From: Candidatus Pacearchaeota archaeon
GTDB taxonomy: Archaea > Nanobdellota > Nanobdellia > Pacearchaeales > GW2011-AR1
DNA length: 6,453 nucleotides
Direction: 5' to 3'
Assembly: GCA_003554465.1 (NCBI GenBank)
Contig: PWGL01000003.1
Span: 1 to 6,453 of the forward strand
The first letter of the stretch is position 1, and each line of letters opens with the position of its first letter. A program made the position numbers and the translations under genes. The notes under the pieces are model-generated. The model made no database searches and was not told the origin of the DNA. It was given only the letters and a program-made list of their open reading frames with translations. Positions 1-5,323 of the stretch are shown here, in pieces.

Positions 1-259
1 AAAAGAAAACAGATGATCTTCCACCCATCCTATAATTTATAAAATCTTCGTAACTTCTAAGCTCAACAATACTTGAATCAGTACCATCTAACCTATTTCT
101 TAACTCTTCCTCAAAATTATTCAAAAACAACCTATAATTCTCATCATCAACCTCTTCACCATTATTACCATTAAAAAGAAAAACATTTCTATTTTCACTC
201 AAACTTCTGTAAACATTTGAGACCAAATCTCCAAAGTCTCTTCCAAATTGCCGATCCAT
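1..259 (-). CDS. Unknown protein, N-terminal 86 residues (runs off the left edge)
   Basis: An open frame reads leftward from an ATG at 257-259 to the window edge without a stop, giving 86 residues beginning MDRQFGRDFGDLVSNVYRSL. The upstream in-frame extension reaches a TAA about 30 bp away with no other ATG, so this start is the natural one. The product is hydrophilic and rich in Asn, Glu and Arg, with no signal peptide, membrane segment or motif I recognise. An acidic, Asn-rich middle part (about residues 30-55) is followed by a segment ending MGGRSSVFF at the edge. Codon use (AT-rich third positions, AGA/AGG for Arg) resembles the neighbours, which supports a real gene. It points the same way as thpR but lies behind a 158-bp gap, so it probably has its own promoter. 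No function is assigned; the rest of the gene lies outside the window. Confidence 0.7.
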   Translation of the reverse strand, partial: MDRQFGRDFGDLVSNVYRSLSENRNVFLFNGNNGEEVDDENYRLFLNNFEEELRNRLDGTDSSIVELRSYEDFINYRMGGRSSVFF

Positions 260-285
260 CTTAAAAACTAAGATATCTGCATAAG

Positions 286-295
286 TTTAAAAATA
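286..295 (-). promoter_or_regulatory. Candidate TATA box for the left-edge unknown gene
   Basis: Read on the minus strand the element is TATTTTTAAA, centred about 31 bp upstream of the ATG at 259, which would give a leader of only a few bases. A second TATA-like stretch (TTTATATA, 332-339, minus) lies about 76 bp upstream and could instead give a leader of roughly 50 bases. The rest of the 260-417 gap is plain AT-rich sequence in which I see no RNA gene or open frame. Both boxes are judged by eye in very AT-rich DNA, so either could be chance. Confidence 0.35.
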
Positions 296-417
296 AAATT
301 ATTATGAAAAATATATGTTAAAAACCTAAAATATATAAATACCTGGAATCTTATTAGAAGGGTATATTTTTTACGACATTGGAACATTTATAAATATTCT
401 ACTTAATCTTAAATTAT

Positions 418-957
418 CTAGTCTAATTTCATTATATATAAATCACTATAAACAGGGCCACCTTTATCTAAATCTGATTTCTTTAGCTTAATATTATCTA
501 CAATAAATTCACAAGGCTTAACTTTAAGATTCTTAATCTTAGATATATACTCCTCTTTCCCCATATCACTCAAATTATTTACCCTGGCAATAGTTACATG
601 AGGATAGAAATTCTTTTTTTCTCCCACTATATCCTTCATTTTTTCTTCTATTTCAGAAACTAATCTAAATATTTCCCCACCCTCGCTCTTTAGTCCCAGC
701 CAGACAACTTTAATAAAATCGGGATTAAATACACCTATTTTATCAAAAAATAATTTGAATTTCTTAAAATTTTTTCTCTTCAAGATTTCTTTAACATCTT
801 TGACTTGCCCCTCCCTCAAGTCTCCAAGAAACTTTAAAGTTATATGAGCATTATCGGGATCAACTTTTTTCATTTTTACATCTGGCAAATTATCCTGAAC
901 CTTCGAAATTTCCTCCCTAACTTCTGGCGGGGTATCTATAGCTATAAAGCATCTCAT
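418..957 (-). CDS. thpR: RNA 2',3'-cyclic phosphodiesterase (2'-5' RNA ligase family)
   Basis: This 179-residue protein belongs to the 2H phosphoesterase superfamily. Family members hydrolyse 2',3'-cyclic phosphate ends of RNA to 2'-phosphate and can show 2'-5' RNA ligase activity in vitro; they act in the cytoplasm on tRNA or other RNA ends. The start MRCFIAIDTP is the typical family N-terminus. Both catalytic HxT motifs are present: H38-I-T40 in AHITLKFLGDL and H120-V-T122 in YPHVTIARV, about 80 residues apart as expected. The length is normal for the family and the gene appears intact. In many archaea thpR sits beside the CCA-adding enzyme; here it does not. It stands 61 bp downstream of the arginase-family gene but has a well-placed TATA box of its own, and no Shine-Dalgarno sequence precedes the ATG, so a separate leaderless mRNA is likely. 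Confidence 0.93.
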   Translation of the reverse strand: MRCFIAIDTPPEVREEISKVQDNLPDVKMKKVDPDNAHITLKFLGDLREGQVKDVKEILKRKNFKKFKLFFDKIGVFNPDFIKVVWLGLKSEGGEIFRLVSEIEEKMKDIVGEKKNFYPHVTIARVNNLSDMGKEEYISKIKNLKVKPCEFIVDNIKLKKSDLDKGGPVYSDLYIMKLD

Positions 958-978
958 ACCATATATAATTAAAAGAAA

Positions 979-986
979 TTTATAAA
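979..986 (-). promoter_or_regulatory. TATA box of thpR, leaderless geometry
   Basis: The sequence TTTATAAA, inside the palindrome 976-988, is centred 25.5 bp upstream of the A of the thpR ATG. Archaeal transcription normally starts about 25 bp downstream of the box, so the mRNA would begin at or within a base or two of the start codon. Confidence 0.6.
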
Positions 987-1018
987 TTAATCGGGATGCC
1001 CCTCAAAGATTAAAATAA

Positions 1019-1816
1019 TTATAAAAATTCGGCTAAGATTTTTGCTGCTAGTTTCACAGTTCTAAAATTATAATTCTTATCTATACCTAAGTCAATTTCA
1101 ACAAGATCTACAGCTTTCAATTCCTGAATTTTATTTAACCTCTTTGCCAAATATAGGAATTGCCTAGAACTTATACCCCCTGCCACAGGATAATTTGTTG
1201 CAGGGGCAAAGGCAGGGTCTATGGCATCTATATCTATAGAAAGATATGTATTTTTTCCAAAAGCAAACTCTGTAATTATATCTCCTACATTCTCCAAGTT
1301 ATTCTCAATATCATCTATCCTTACTCTCTTAACTTTTTTCTTTACTAAAAAATCTTCTTCATCTTTATACAAATTTCTATTACAAACTAACAATACATTC
1401 TCGGGATTGAAACCCTTCTCAATCAATCCCCTTAACCATTCCTCATGAGTTGGTTCCTTATTAGGATCCATACAATCTGCATGAGCGTCAAAAACAATTA
1501 AACATTTTTCTTTATTTTCCCATTCACTATCTAAAAATGCCTTACCAATATCATAACTAATTGAGTGGTCCCCTCCCAAAAAAATAACTCTTTCATTGTT
1601 TTCAAATGCTTTTTTAGAATTCTCATAAATCAAATCACTCTGCTCTTCCAAATTATCATTGTTCACATGAATCTCTTCCAAATCTAAATGTTTATTTATC
1701 TCTCTTCCCTCCTCATTAGTATTAACATCTTTAAGTTCTTTTATCACTGCTCTTCCTGTATCTCTACAACCATTAGTCTTTCCAAAACCATTTATGCCAG
1801 GAGTTTTAATTATCAT
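1019..1816 (-). CDS. Arginase/agmatinase-family ureohydrolase
   Basis: This 265-residue protein is a complete member of the arginase/agmatinase/formiminoglutamase family, Mn-dependent cytoplasmic enzymes that hydrolyse guanidino or related groups. All expected metal ligands are present: H84 in GGDHS, D110/H112/D114 in DAHAD, and D195/D197 in SIDIDAIDP. H124 (in THEEW) may correspond to the catalytic His of arginase, and E240 (in LVEID) to the Glu that holds the guanidinium. The family SIDIDAIDPAFAPA block and the GG at 213-214 support the call. The substrate cannot be named: the loop after DAHAD (CMDPNKEPTHEEWL) lacks the arginase amino-acid-binding signature, so agmatine, arginine or something else is possible. 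The ATG overlaps the peptidase stop as ATGA and has no Shine-Dalgarno sequence, pointing to translation coupled to the upstream gene. It is the last gene of the GNAT-peptidase-ureohydrolase operon. Confidence 0.9.
   Translation of the reverse strand: MIIKTPGINGFGKTNGCRDTGRAVIKELKDVNTNEEGREINKHLDLEEIHVNNDNLEEQSDLIYENSKKAFENNERVIFLGGDHSISYDIGKAFLDSEWENKEKCLIVFDAHADCMDPNKEPTHEEWLRGLIEKGFNPENVLLVCNRNLYKDEEDFLVKKKVKRVRIDDIENNLENVGDIITEFAFGKNTYLSIDIDAIDPAFAPATNYPVAGGISSRQFLYLAKRLNKIQELKAVDLVEIDLGIDKNYNFRTVKLAAKILAEFL
1813..1816 (-). other. ATGA overlap of peptidase stop and ureohydrolase start
   Basis: On the minus strand the last codons of the peptidase read CCA AAA TGA and the next gene starts ATG ATA. 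Stop and start therefore share four bases. This is a standard sign of termination-reinitiation coupling within one mRNA; no ribosome binding site is visible nearby. Confidence 0.85.
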
Positions 1817-3003
1817 TTTGGCAATAATGTCAAACTACTATAATCTTTAATATCTGCTAGTTTCCTGACATCTTTCAATTTAACTTTATTTATCTTATCC
1901 TCATATTTATAAAAGTTTCTGGCATCTCCTGCAACTTCTTCTTCAATTAATTGATGCATAACATTTATTCCTTCCTCACTGCCTACTTTCCTCAGCCCTA
2001 TAACTTTCTCTTTTCCTTCTTCGAAATCACTCTTCTCAAGATCTTTCATCTTTTTAATTTCCTGTAAAATCAATTCCTTACACCTTCCAGCCATGTCTTT
2101 TGTGGTTCCTGCATATATTGCTCCGTAGCCATAATTATTTCCCCTGTCTAAAAAAGATCTTATATCATATGCTAGACCTTTCTTCTCTCTTATCTCCTCA
2201 AATAACCTTGAAGATGCGCCCTGCCCCAGTATTGCCTCAAATACATCCCTGCAATATCTTTCTTTCTTACCAAGAGGTGCTACATGATACCCTACAACTA
2301 TATTTGCCTGAGTTAATCCACCTCTCTTTTCAACAACTTGTTTATTTATTTTGGCAGGATTTAAGACATCTTTTGAGCCTTTTGATGAAGGAAATTTCTC
2401 CCCAAATTCTCTAACTTTCCCAATAGTGGTATTTCCTACAACACATAAAATAACTTTGTTAGATTTATACCTATTTTTATAATAATTAATTAAATTTTCT
2501 CTTTTCAAGTTAGCAATACTCTTTTCTGTACCTAACCCTGAAATTCCAAAAGGTTTCTCATATAACAACCCCTTAATTTTCTCCAAAACATATCTCTGAG
2601 GCATATCTTTATGCATATTAATCTCCTCTAAAACCACTTTTTTCTCTTTTTCAAAAGAATTCTTATCAAAATTAGGGTTTAACATAAGATCTGAAACTAT
2701 ATCTGACGCGACATTAAAATATTTGCTAGGCATTTTATTCCAAAAAGCGGTAACTTCTTCATCAGTAAAGGCATTCATCACCCCTCCTTTCCCCTCAACC
2801 TCTCTAGCAATATCTTTTTGTGTCCTAGTTTTAGTTCCCTGATGAACCAAATGTTCAATCAAATGACTAATACCTTTATTCTCTACAGATTCATAAGAAA
2901 ACCCACTTTTTATCGCAGCAGACACACTAACCAAGGGTAGATCTCTCCTTTCAAAAAGGATAGTAACCCCGTTATCTAACTTTTCCCTATAAAATTTTCT
3001 CAT
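1813..3003 (-). CDS. M16 family zinc metallopeptidase (PqqL/MPP-like)
   Basis: This 396-residue protein has the two-half layout of M16 (pitrilysin-type, M16B) peptidases, zinc enzymes that form a closing chamber and cleave peptides or unfolded segments. The inverted zinc motif HxxEH is H47-L-I-E50-H51, followed by the distal metal ligand near E127 in VVLEEINM, at the normal spacing of about 76 residues. The C-terminal half carries the substrate-contacting block SRLFEEIREKKGLAY, with R266 and Y279 at the usual positions. The active-site half is intact, so this is the catalytic type rather than the inactive partner. No signal peptide or membrane segment is seen, so it should be cytoplasmic. The length is slightly short but within the M16B range. 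It overlaps its neighbours by 4 bp at both ends. A weak GAGG (3015-3018) lies 11 bases before its ATG. The natural substrate is unknown. Confidence 0.93.
   Translation of the reverse strand: MRKFYREKLDNGVTILFERRDLPLVSVSAAIKSGFSYESVENKGISHLIEHLVHQGTKTRTQKDIAREVEGKGGVMNAFTDEEVTAFWNKMPSKYFNVASDIVSDLMLNPNFDKNSFEKEKKVVLEEINMHKDMPQRYVLEKIKGLLYEKPFGISGLGTEKSIANLKRENLINYYKNRYKSNKVILCVVGNTTIGKVREFGEKFPSSKGSKDVLNPAKINKQVVEKRGGLTQANIVVGYHVAPLGKKERYCRDVFEAILGQGASSRLFEEIREKKGLAYDIRSFLDRGNNYGYGAIYAGTTKDMAGRCKELILQEIKKMKDLEKSDFEEGKEKVIGLRKVGSEEGINVMHQLIEEEVAGDARNFYKYEDKINKVKLKDVRKLADIKDYSSLTLLPK
3000..3003 (-). other. ATGA overlap of acetyltransferase stop and peptidase start
   Basis: The acetyltransferase ends TTA AAA TGA and the peptidase begins ATG AGA, sharing four bases. 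Together with the identical arrangement at 1813-1816 this ties the three genes into one translation-coupled unit. Confidence 0.85.
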
Positions 3004-3434
3004 TTTAATTTCTTCCTCATAATATAAGCATATTTACTGTAACCTAATTTATTATAAAAATTTATCGCATCATTACCCATAAAAACATTCAATCTAATAT
3101 CTTCAATACCTTCTTTTTTTGCAGTCTTTTCTAAAAATTCAACCATCTCTCTTCCCTTACCTTTTCTTTGAAAGCCCTCATAAACAAAAATATGTCTTAT
3201 ATCTGCAATATTATTTTTTTTGTCAAAATAAATACCCCCGCAGCCAATTAATTGTTTATTATAAAAATATCCAAAAACCCTCTCATTCCTGAAAGTTTCA
3301 AGAATATATTCTTTAAGAATATTTCTTTCTTTTTTAACTTTTTCTTCATCCCAAATACAATGCCCGGAGTTAGACATAAGAAATAAGATTTTTTCAAAAT
3401 CTTTTTTACTCAATTCTTTAATTCTTTTTTTCAT
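3000..3434 (-). CDS. GNAT family N-acetyltransferase
   Basis: This 144-residue single-domain protein fits the GNAT fold, which transfers an acetyl group from acetyl-CoA to an amine. The acetyl-CoA pyrophosphate-binding loop is clear: QRKGKG at residues 89-94, inside the motif A strand-helix IFVYEGFQRKGKGREMVEFL. Motif B follows as AINFYNKLGY (113-122), the usual C-terminal signature. The central strands (GYFYNKQLIGCGGIYF, then ADIRHIFV) match the family layout. The substrate cannot be read from the sequence; protein N-termini, amino acids, polyamines and aminoglycosides are all known GNAT substrates. It is the first gene of the operon with the M16 peptidase and the ureohydrolase. It starts 37 bp after the dph6 stop and has its own TATA-like element, so it probably heads its own transcript, although read-through from dph6 is possible. 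Confidence 0.88.
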   Translation of the reverse strand: MKKRIKELSKKDFEKILFLMSNSGHCIWDEEKVKKERNILKEYILETFRNERVFGYFYNKQLIGCGGIYFDKKNNIADIRHIFVYEGFQRKGKGREMVEFLEKTAKKEGIEDIRLNVFMGNDAINFYNKLGYSKYAYIMRKKLK

Positions 3435-3455
3435 ATGATTAGATCCCTATTACAC

Positions 3456-3463
3456 TTATTAAA
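3456..3463 (-). promoter_or_regulatory. TATA-like box of the GNAT-peptidase-ureohydrolase operon
   Basis: On the minus strand TTTAATAA is centred 25.5 bp upstream of the acetyltransferase ATG, the same spacing as at thpR, the glycosylase and the small membrane protein. The longer run TATATAATTTAATAAG (3455-3470) gives an alternative box a few bases further up. It fits a leaderless or near-leaderless operon mRNA. It lies wholly in the 37-bp gap after dph6. Confidence 0.45.
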
Positions 3464-3471
3464 TTATATAT

Positions 3472-4158
3472 TTAAGATTTATCCTTGAATTCTATATCCC
3501 CTATATTAAAAAAATGTCTATACTTTCCCTCGCTTTCTATAGATCCACTAATTTTTATCTCTTTCTTGAATTCGGGCATATCTAAAACAGTTGTCTCTGC
3601 TTCCCCTCCTTCAAAATCTAATCTAAATTTATGTTTTTCACTCAACTTCATCAGCTCCCTGACTGCTTCTCTATCTATAACCTTGTTTAACCACTCTTTT
3701 TTCAAACCATCACAACTAATTCTAGTTATAACAACTTTAAATCCTCTTTCTAACAATCCCTCCCATATATCTTCCGAAGAGTGATGCCAAACAGGAGCTA
3801 TAAACTCTAAACCTAAATCTTCACAGATTTTTTGAATTCTTTTTCCTTGATAACTACTTGCTATACCTCCTGTAACAACTCCGTCTATTTCCTCTTCAAC
3901 ACCCTTTATGAGTTTCTTGAGATCTTCAACTTCTTTCTCTTTCTCACCCTCGCTTTTCATTATTAATAAAGGCCTATCCAATTGTCCTGCCTGCTCTTCA
4001 AGTAATTCGTTATTTGCTTTATGGAACATAAAAGAATCCTTATTCTTTGGAAAAATATTTAATAAAAACCCCACATCATATCCTTCCTCAACAGCTTTTT
4101 CAAATGCAAGACAGGAATCTTTCCCTCCCGAAAATAAGACTGCTACTTTCTTTGCCAT
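3472..4158 (-). CDS. dph6: Diphthine--ammonia ligase (Dph6, ATP-dependent amidase)
   Basis: Dph6 catalyses the last step of diphthamide formation on the conserved His of translation factor aEF-2, using ATP and ammonium to amidate diphthine. The 228-residue protein opens with the PP-loop SGGKDS (residues 10-15), which binds ATP in the adenine nucleotide alpha-hydrolase fold. It also has MFHKAN (44-49), GGIASSYQGKR (97-107) followed by the ICEDLGL block, and the family-specific GGEAETTVLDMP starting at 184. These place it in the archaeal MJ0570/Dph6 group rather than with other PP-loop enzymes. The length is typical of the archaeal form, which lacks the C-terminal YjgF-like domains of the yeast enzyme. 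The other diphthamide genes (dph2, dph5) are not in this window. No Shine-Dalgarno sequence precedes the ATG, and this start leaves the conventional short N-terminus. Confidence 0.92.
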   Translation of the reverse strand: MAKKVAVLFSGGKDSCLAFEKAVEEGYDVGFLLNIFPKNKDSFMFHKANNELLEEQAGQLDRPLLIMKSEGEKEKEVEDLKKLIKGVEEEIDGVVTGGIASSYQGKRIQKICEDLGLEFIAPVWHHSSEDIWEGLLERGFKVVITRISCDGLKKEWLNKVIDREAVRELMKLSEKHKFRLDFEGGEAETTVLDMPEFKKEIKISGSIESEGKYRHFFNIGDIEFKDKS

Positions 4159-4174
4159 TTTATATTTTATACCT

Positions 4175-4182
4175 ATTAAAAA
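4175..4182 (-). promoter_or_regulatory. Weak candidate TATA box for dph6
   Basis: TTTTTAAT on the minus strand is centred only about 20 bp from the dph6 ATG, closer than at the other genes here. A T-rich stretch at 4191-4205 is an alternative that would give a leader of about 11 bases. Neither is convincing. Some promoter is expected because a 142-bp gap with T tracts separates dph6 from the glycosylase gene upstream. Confidence 0.25.
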
Positions 4183-4275
4183 GGTCTAATCATAAAAATA
4201 AAAAAGAGTTTATAGACTTTCGCTTTTCATAAATTTACTAAGTTTTATCAAAATATTTTTTCTAAATAAAGTTTT

Positions 4276-4294
4276 CAAAAAGAAAGACAAAAAT
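4276..4294 (-). terminator. Candidate T-tract terminator after the glycosylase gene
   Basis: On the minus strand two TTTTT runs (at 4289-4293 and 4277-4281) come within 25 bp of the glycosylase stop codon. Archaeal RNA polymerase often stops at such oligo-T tracts without a hairpin. The rest of the gap (4159-4275) is AT-rich; I found no open frame of note, no box C/D or tRNA-like pattern and no clear hairpin. Confidence 0.35.
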
Positions 4295-4300
4295 CTATAT

Positions 4301-4837
4301 TTATTTTTTACTAACAAATTCATTATCTTTAATAAAAAATCTTAAATTTTTATCTAAATCTTTGCTAACACCTACTCTTTTACTTTCGCAAATATAAAAA
4401 TTTTTGTAAGAGCCAGTATTTTCTAACCATAAACTTTTGTTTTTTCTAATATGTTTTTCATGAAAAGATTTGTCAATTTTTAAAGCTCTTGTCAGCAAAC
4501 CCGGGCCTGAAGTTTTAGCATTGAAATCTATAGGTTCCACAGCCCTAATCAAAACAGCCCCCCCTTCTCCTTTCTCGCCCGTAACTAAATTCAAGAGCCA
4601 AGTATTGTGTACACCATAAACCAAAATTACCCCTTCGTCCCCAAACATGACATCTCTTAAATTCCCGTTTTGTCTTGCCCTACTAGCAGGATCATTCCCA
4701 TCATAATAAGCCTCAGTTTCAACAATTCTAGCTCTCAACACATTGCCATCTATCTCTCTACAAATAACCATCCCTAACAAATCCTTAGCAACATCTTCAG
4801 GATCTCTATTAAAAAAATCTTTCACACCTATTTCCAT
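4301..4837 (-). CDS. 3-methyladenine DNA glycosylase (AAG/MPG family)
   Basis: This is a 178-residue monofunctional DNA glycosylase of the AAG/MPG fold. Such enzymes flip out alkylated or deaminated purines (3-methyladenine, 7-methylguanine, hypoxanthine, ethenoadenine) and cut the N-glycosidic bond, starting base-excision repair. The signature RIVETEAYY spans 37-45; E42 matches the catalytic Glu125 of human AAG and Y44 its stacking Tyr127. N83 (in WLLN) and R98 (in LIRAVEP) match human Asn169 and Arg182, and the C-terminal GPGLLTRAL block (111-119) is the usual family motif. One change stands out: the position of human His136, usually DPASH in microbial members, reads DPASR here (R53). The gene appears intact and of normal length. 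A TATA box at the leaderless spacing precedes it, and no Shine-Dalgarno sequence is seen. Confidence 0.93.
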   Translation of the reverse strand: MEIGVKDFFNRDPEDVAKDLLGMVICREIDGNVLRARIVETEAYYDGNDPASRARQNGNLRDVMFGDEGVILVYGVHNTWLLNLVTGEKGEGGAVLIRAVEPIDFNAKTSGPGLLTRALKIDKSFHEKHIRKNKSLWLENTGSYKNFYICESKRVGVSKDLDKNLRFFIKDNEFVSKK

Positions 4838-4858
4838 AAACCAGAAAATAAAAGGAAA

Positions 4859-4866
4859 TATTTAAA
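4859..4866 (-). promoter_or_regulatory. TATA box of the DNA glycosylase gene, leaderless geometry
   Basis: TTTAAATA on the minus strand is centred 25.5 bp upstream of the ATG at 4837. The purine-rich CAAAAG directly upstream is a plausible BRE (TFB recognition) element. The expected transcript start coincides with the start codon. The whole element lies in the 44-bp gap after the small membrane protein gene. Confidence 0.6.
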
Positions 4867-4881
4867 CTTTTGTCGAATTTA

Positions 4882-5283
4882 TTATAGCAAATCATAAATT
4901 GTATTGTACATTTCCTCAAAAGCTCCTGCTAAAAAGTCCCAGAAAATAAAAGATAGAGCTCCCAGGACCAATACCAAAATTATGAGAAAAATAAGAATTT
5001 TAACTCCAGAATTATGCTTAGAAGATTGTTTTTTAGAAGGTTTTAGTTTTTTCTTTTCTTTTTTTCCATCATTCTTCTTGCTTTTCTCCTGCATCTTTTG
5101 CTCTTTTTTAGAAGGGGCACTCTTTTGCTCTTTTTTATTGTCAGGTGACTCCGCCTTATTTAAGGCATCTTCTACCTCATTTGTATCAAAACCATTAGCT
5201 ACTAAATGCTCTCTCAGCTTCTTATCCGAAAAACCTCTTTTTCTACTTTCTTCCACCCAATTAATCAAACCTTGATTTACCAT
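4882..5283 (-). CDS. Small Lys-rich tail-anchored membrane protein, function unknown
   Basis: I place the start at the ATG 5281-5283, giving 133 residues, MVNQGLINWVEESRKRGFSD onward. A longer frame exists upstream but runs antisense through the GTPase gene, and the TATA box lies 25.5 bp before the chosen ATG. Residues 5-45 form a small helical module of pattern I-x-W...RKRGFSD.KLREHL..NGFD..EVEDAL, resembling the UBA-like helical repeat seen at the ends of many CPR and DPANN membrane proteins. Residues 50-90 are a disordered, strongly basic linker with 18 Lys in 41 positions. Residues about 94-115 form one hydrophobic membrane helix, followed by a short tail ending in DLL. The positive-inside rule puts the N-terminal part in the cytoplasm, so it is probably a C-terminally anchored protein. 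The basic linker might contact nucleic acid or ribosomes, but that is only inference. It is divergent from the TGS GTPase. Confidence 0.82.
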   Translation of the reverse strand: MVNQGLINWVEESRKRGFSDKKLREHLVANGFDTNEVEDALNKAESPDNKKEQKSAPSKKEQKMQEKSKKNDGKKEKKKLKPSKKQSSKHNSGVKILIFLIILVLVLGALSFIFWDFLAGAFEEMYNTIYDLL

Positions 5284-5286
5284 TAA

Positions 5287-5294
5287 TTTTATTA
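5287..5294 (+). promoter_or_regulatory. Weak candidate TATA box for the TGS GTPase gene
   Basis: TTTTATTA on the plus strand is centred about 33 bp before the GTPase ATG, predicting a leader of roughly 7 bases with no Shine-Dalgarno sequence. It is the best placed AT element on this strand in the 40-bp gap, but the match is poor. The start-proximal regions of the two divergent genes are so close that the two preinitiation complexes would overlap. Confidence 0.3.
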
Positions 5295-5303
5295 AGAAAA
5301 GGG

Positions 5304-5313
5304 TATTTTTAAA
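5304..5313 (-). promoter_or_regulatory. TATA box of the small membrane protein gene
   Basis: TTTAAAAATA on the minus strand is centred 25.5 bp upstream of the ATG at 5283, again predicting a leaderless mRNA. It sits within the 40-bp divergent intergenic region shared with the GTPase gene and helps decide the start codon. Confidence 0.55.
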
Positions 5314-5323
5314 TCTTGTTAAA

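Noticed and set aside
991..1005. Small GGGATGCCCC inverted-repeat-like patch between the ureohydrolase and thpR genes
   Set aside because: The possible stem is only three to four base pairs and is not followed by a T tract on either strand in a useful position; too weak to call a terminator or operator.
2100..2414. Plus-strand 104-residue frame
   Set aside because: It lies wholly inside the intact M16 peptidase gene, in antisense, with no recognisable domain.
4047..4232. Plus-strand frame reaching into the gap beside dph6
   Set aside because: Most of it is antisense to the conserved PP-loop end of dph6, and the remainder is AT-rich promoter-like sequence.
4159..4300. Possible small RNA or riboswitch in the 142-bp gap upstream of dph6
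   Set aside because: No box C/D (RTGATGA/CTGA) pair, tRNA-like arms, GC-rich stem or known riboswitch core could be seen; the sequence is plain AT-rich with T tracts.
4904..5275. Plus-strand 123-residue frame with Phe/Ser-rich stretches
   Set aside because: It is the complement of the Lys-rich linker and membrane helix of the minus-strand protein; poly-Lys codons read as poly-Phe on the other strand.
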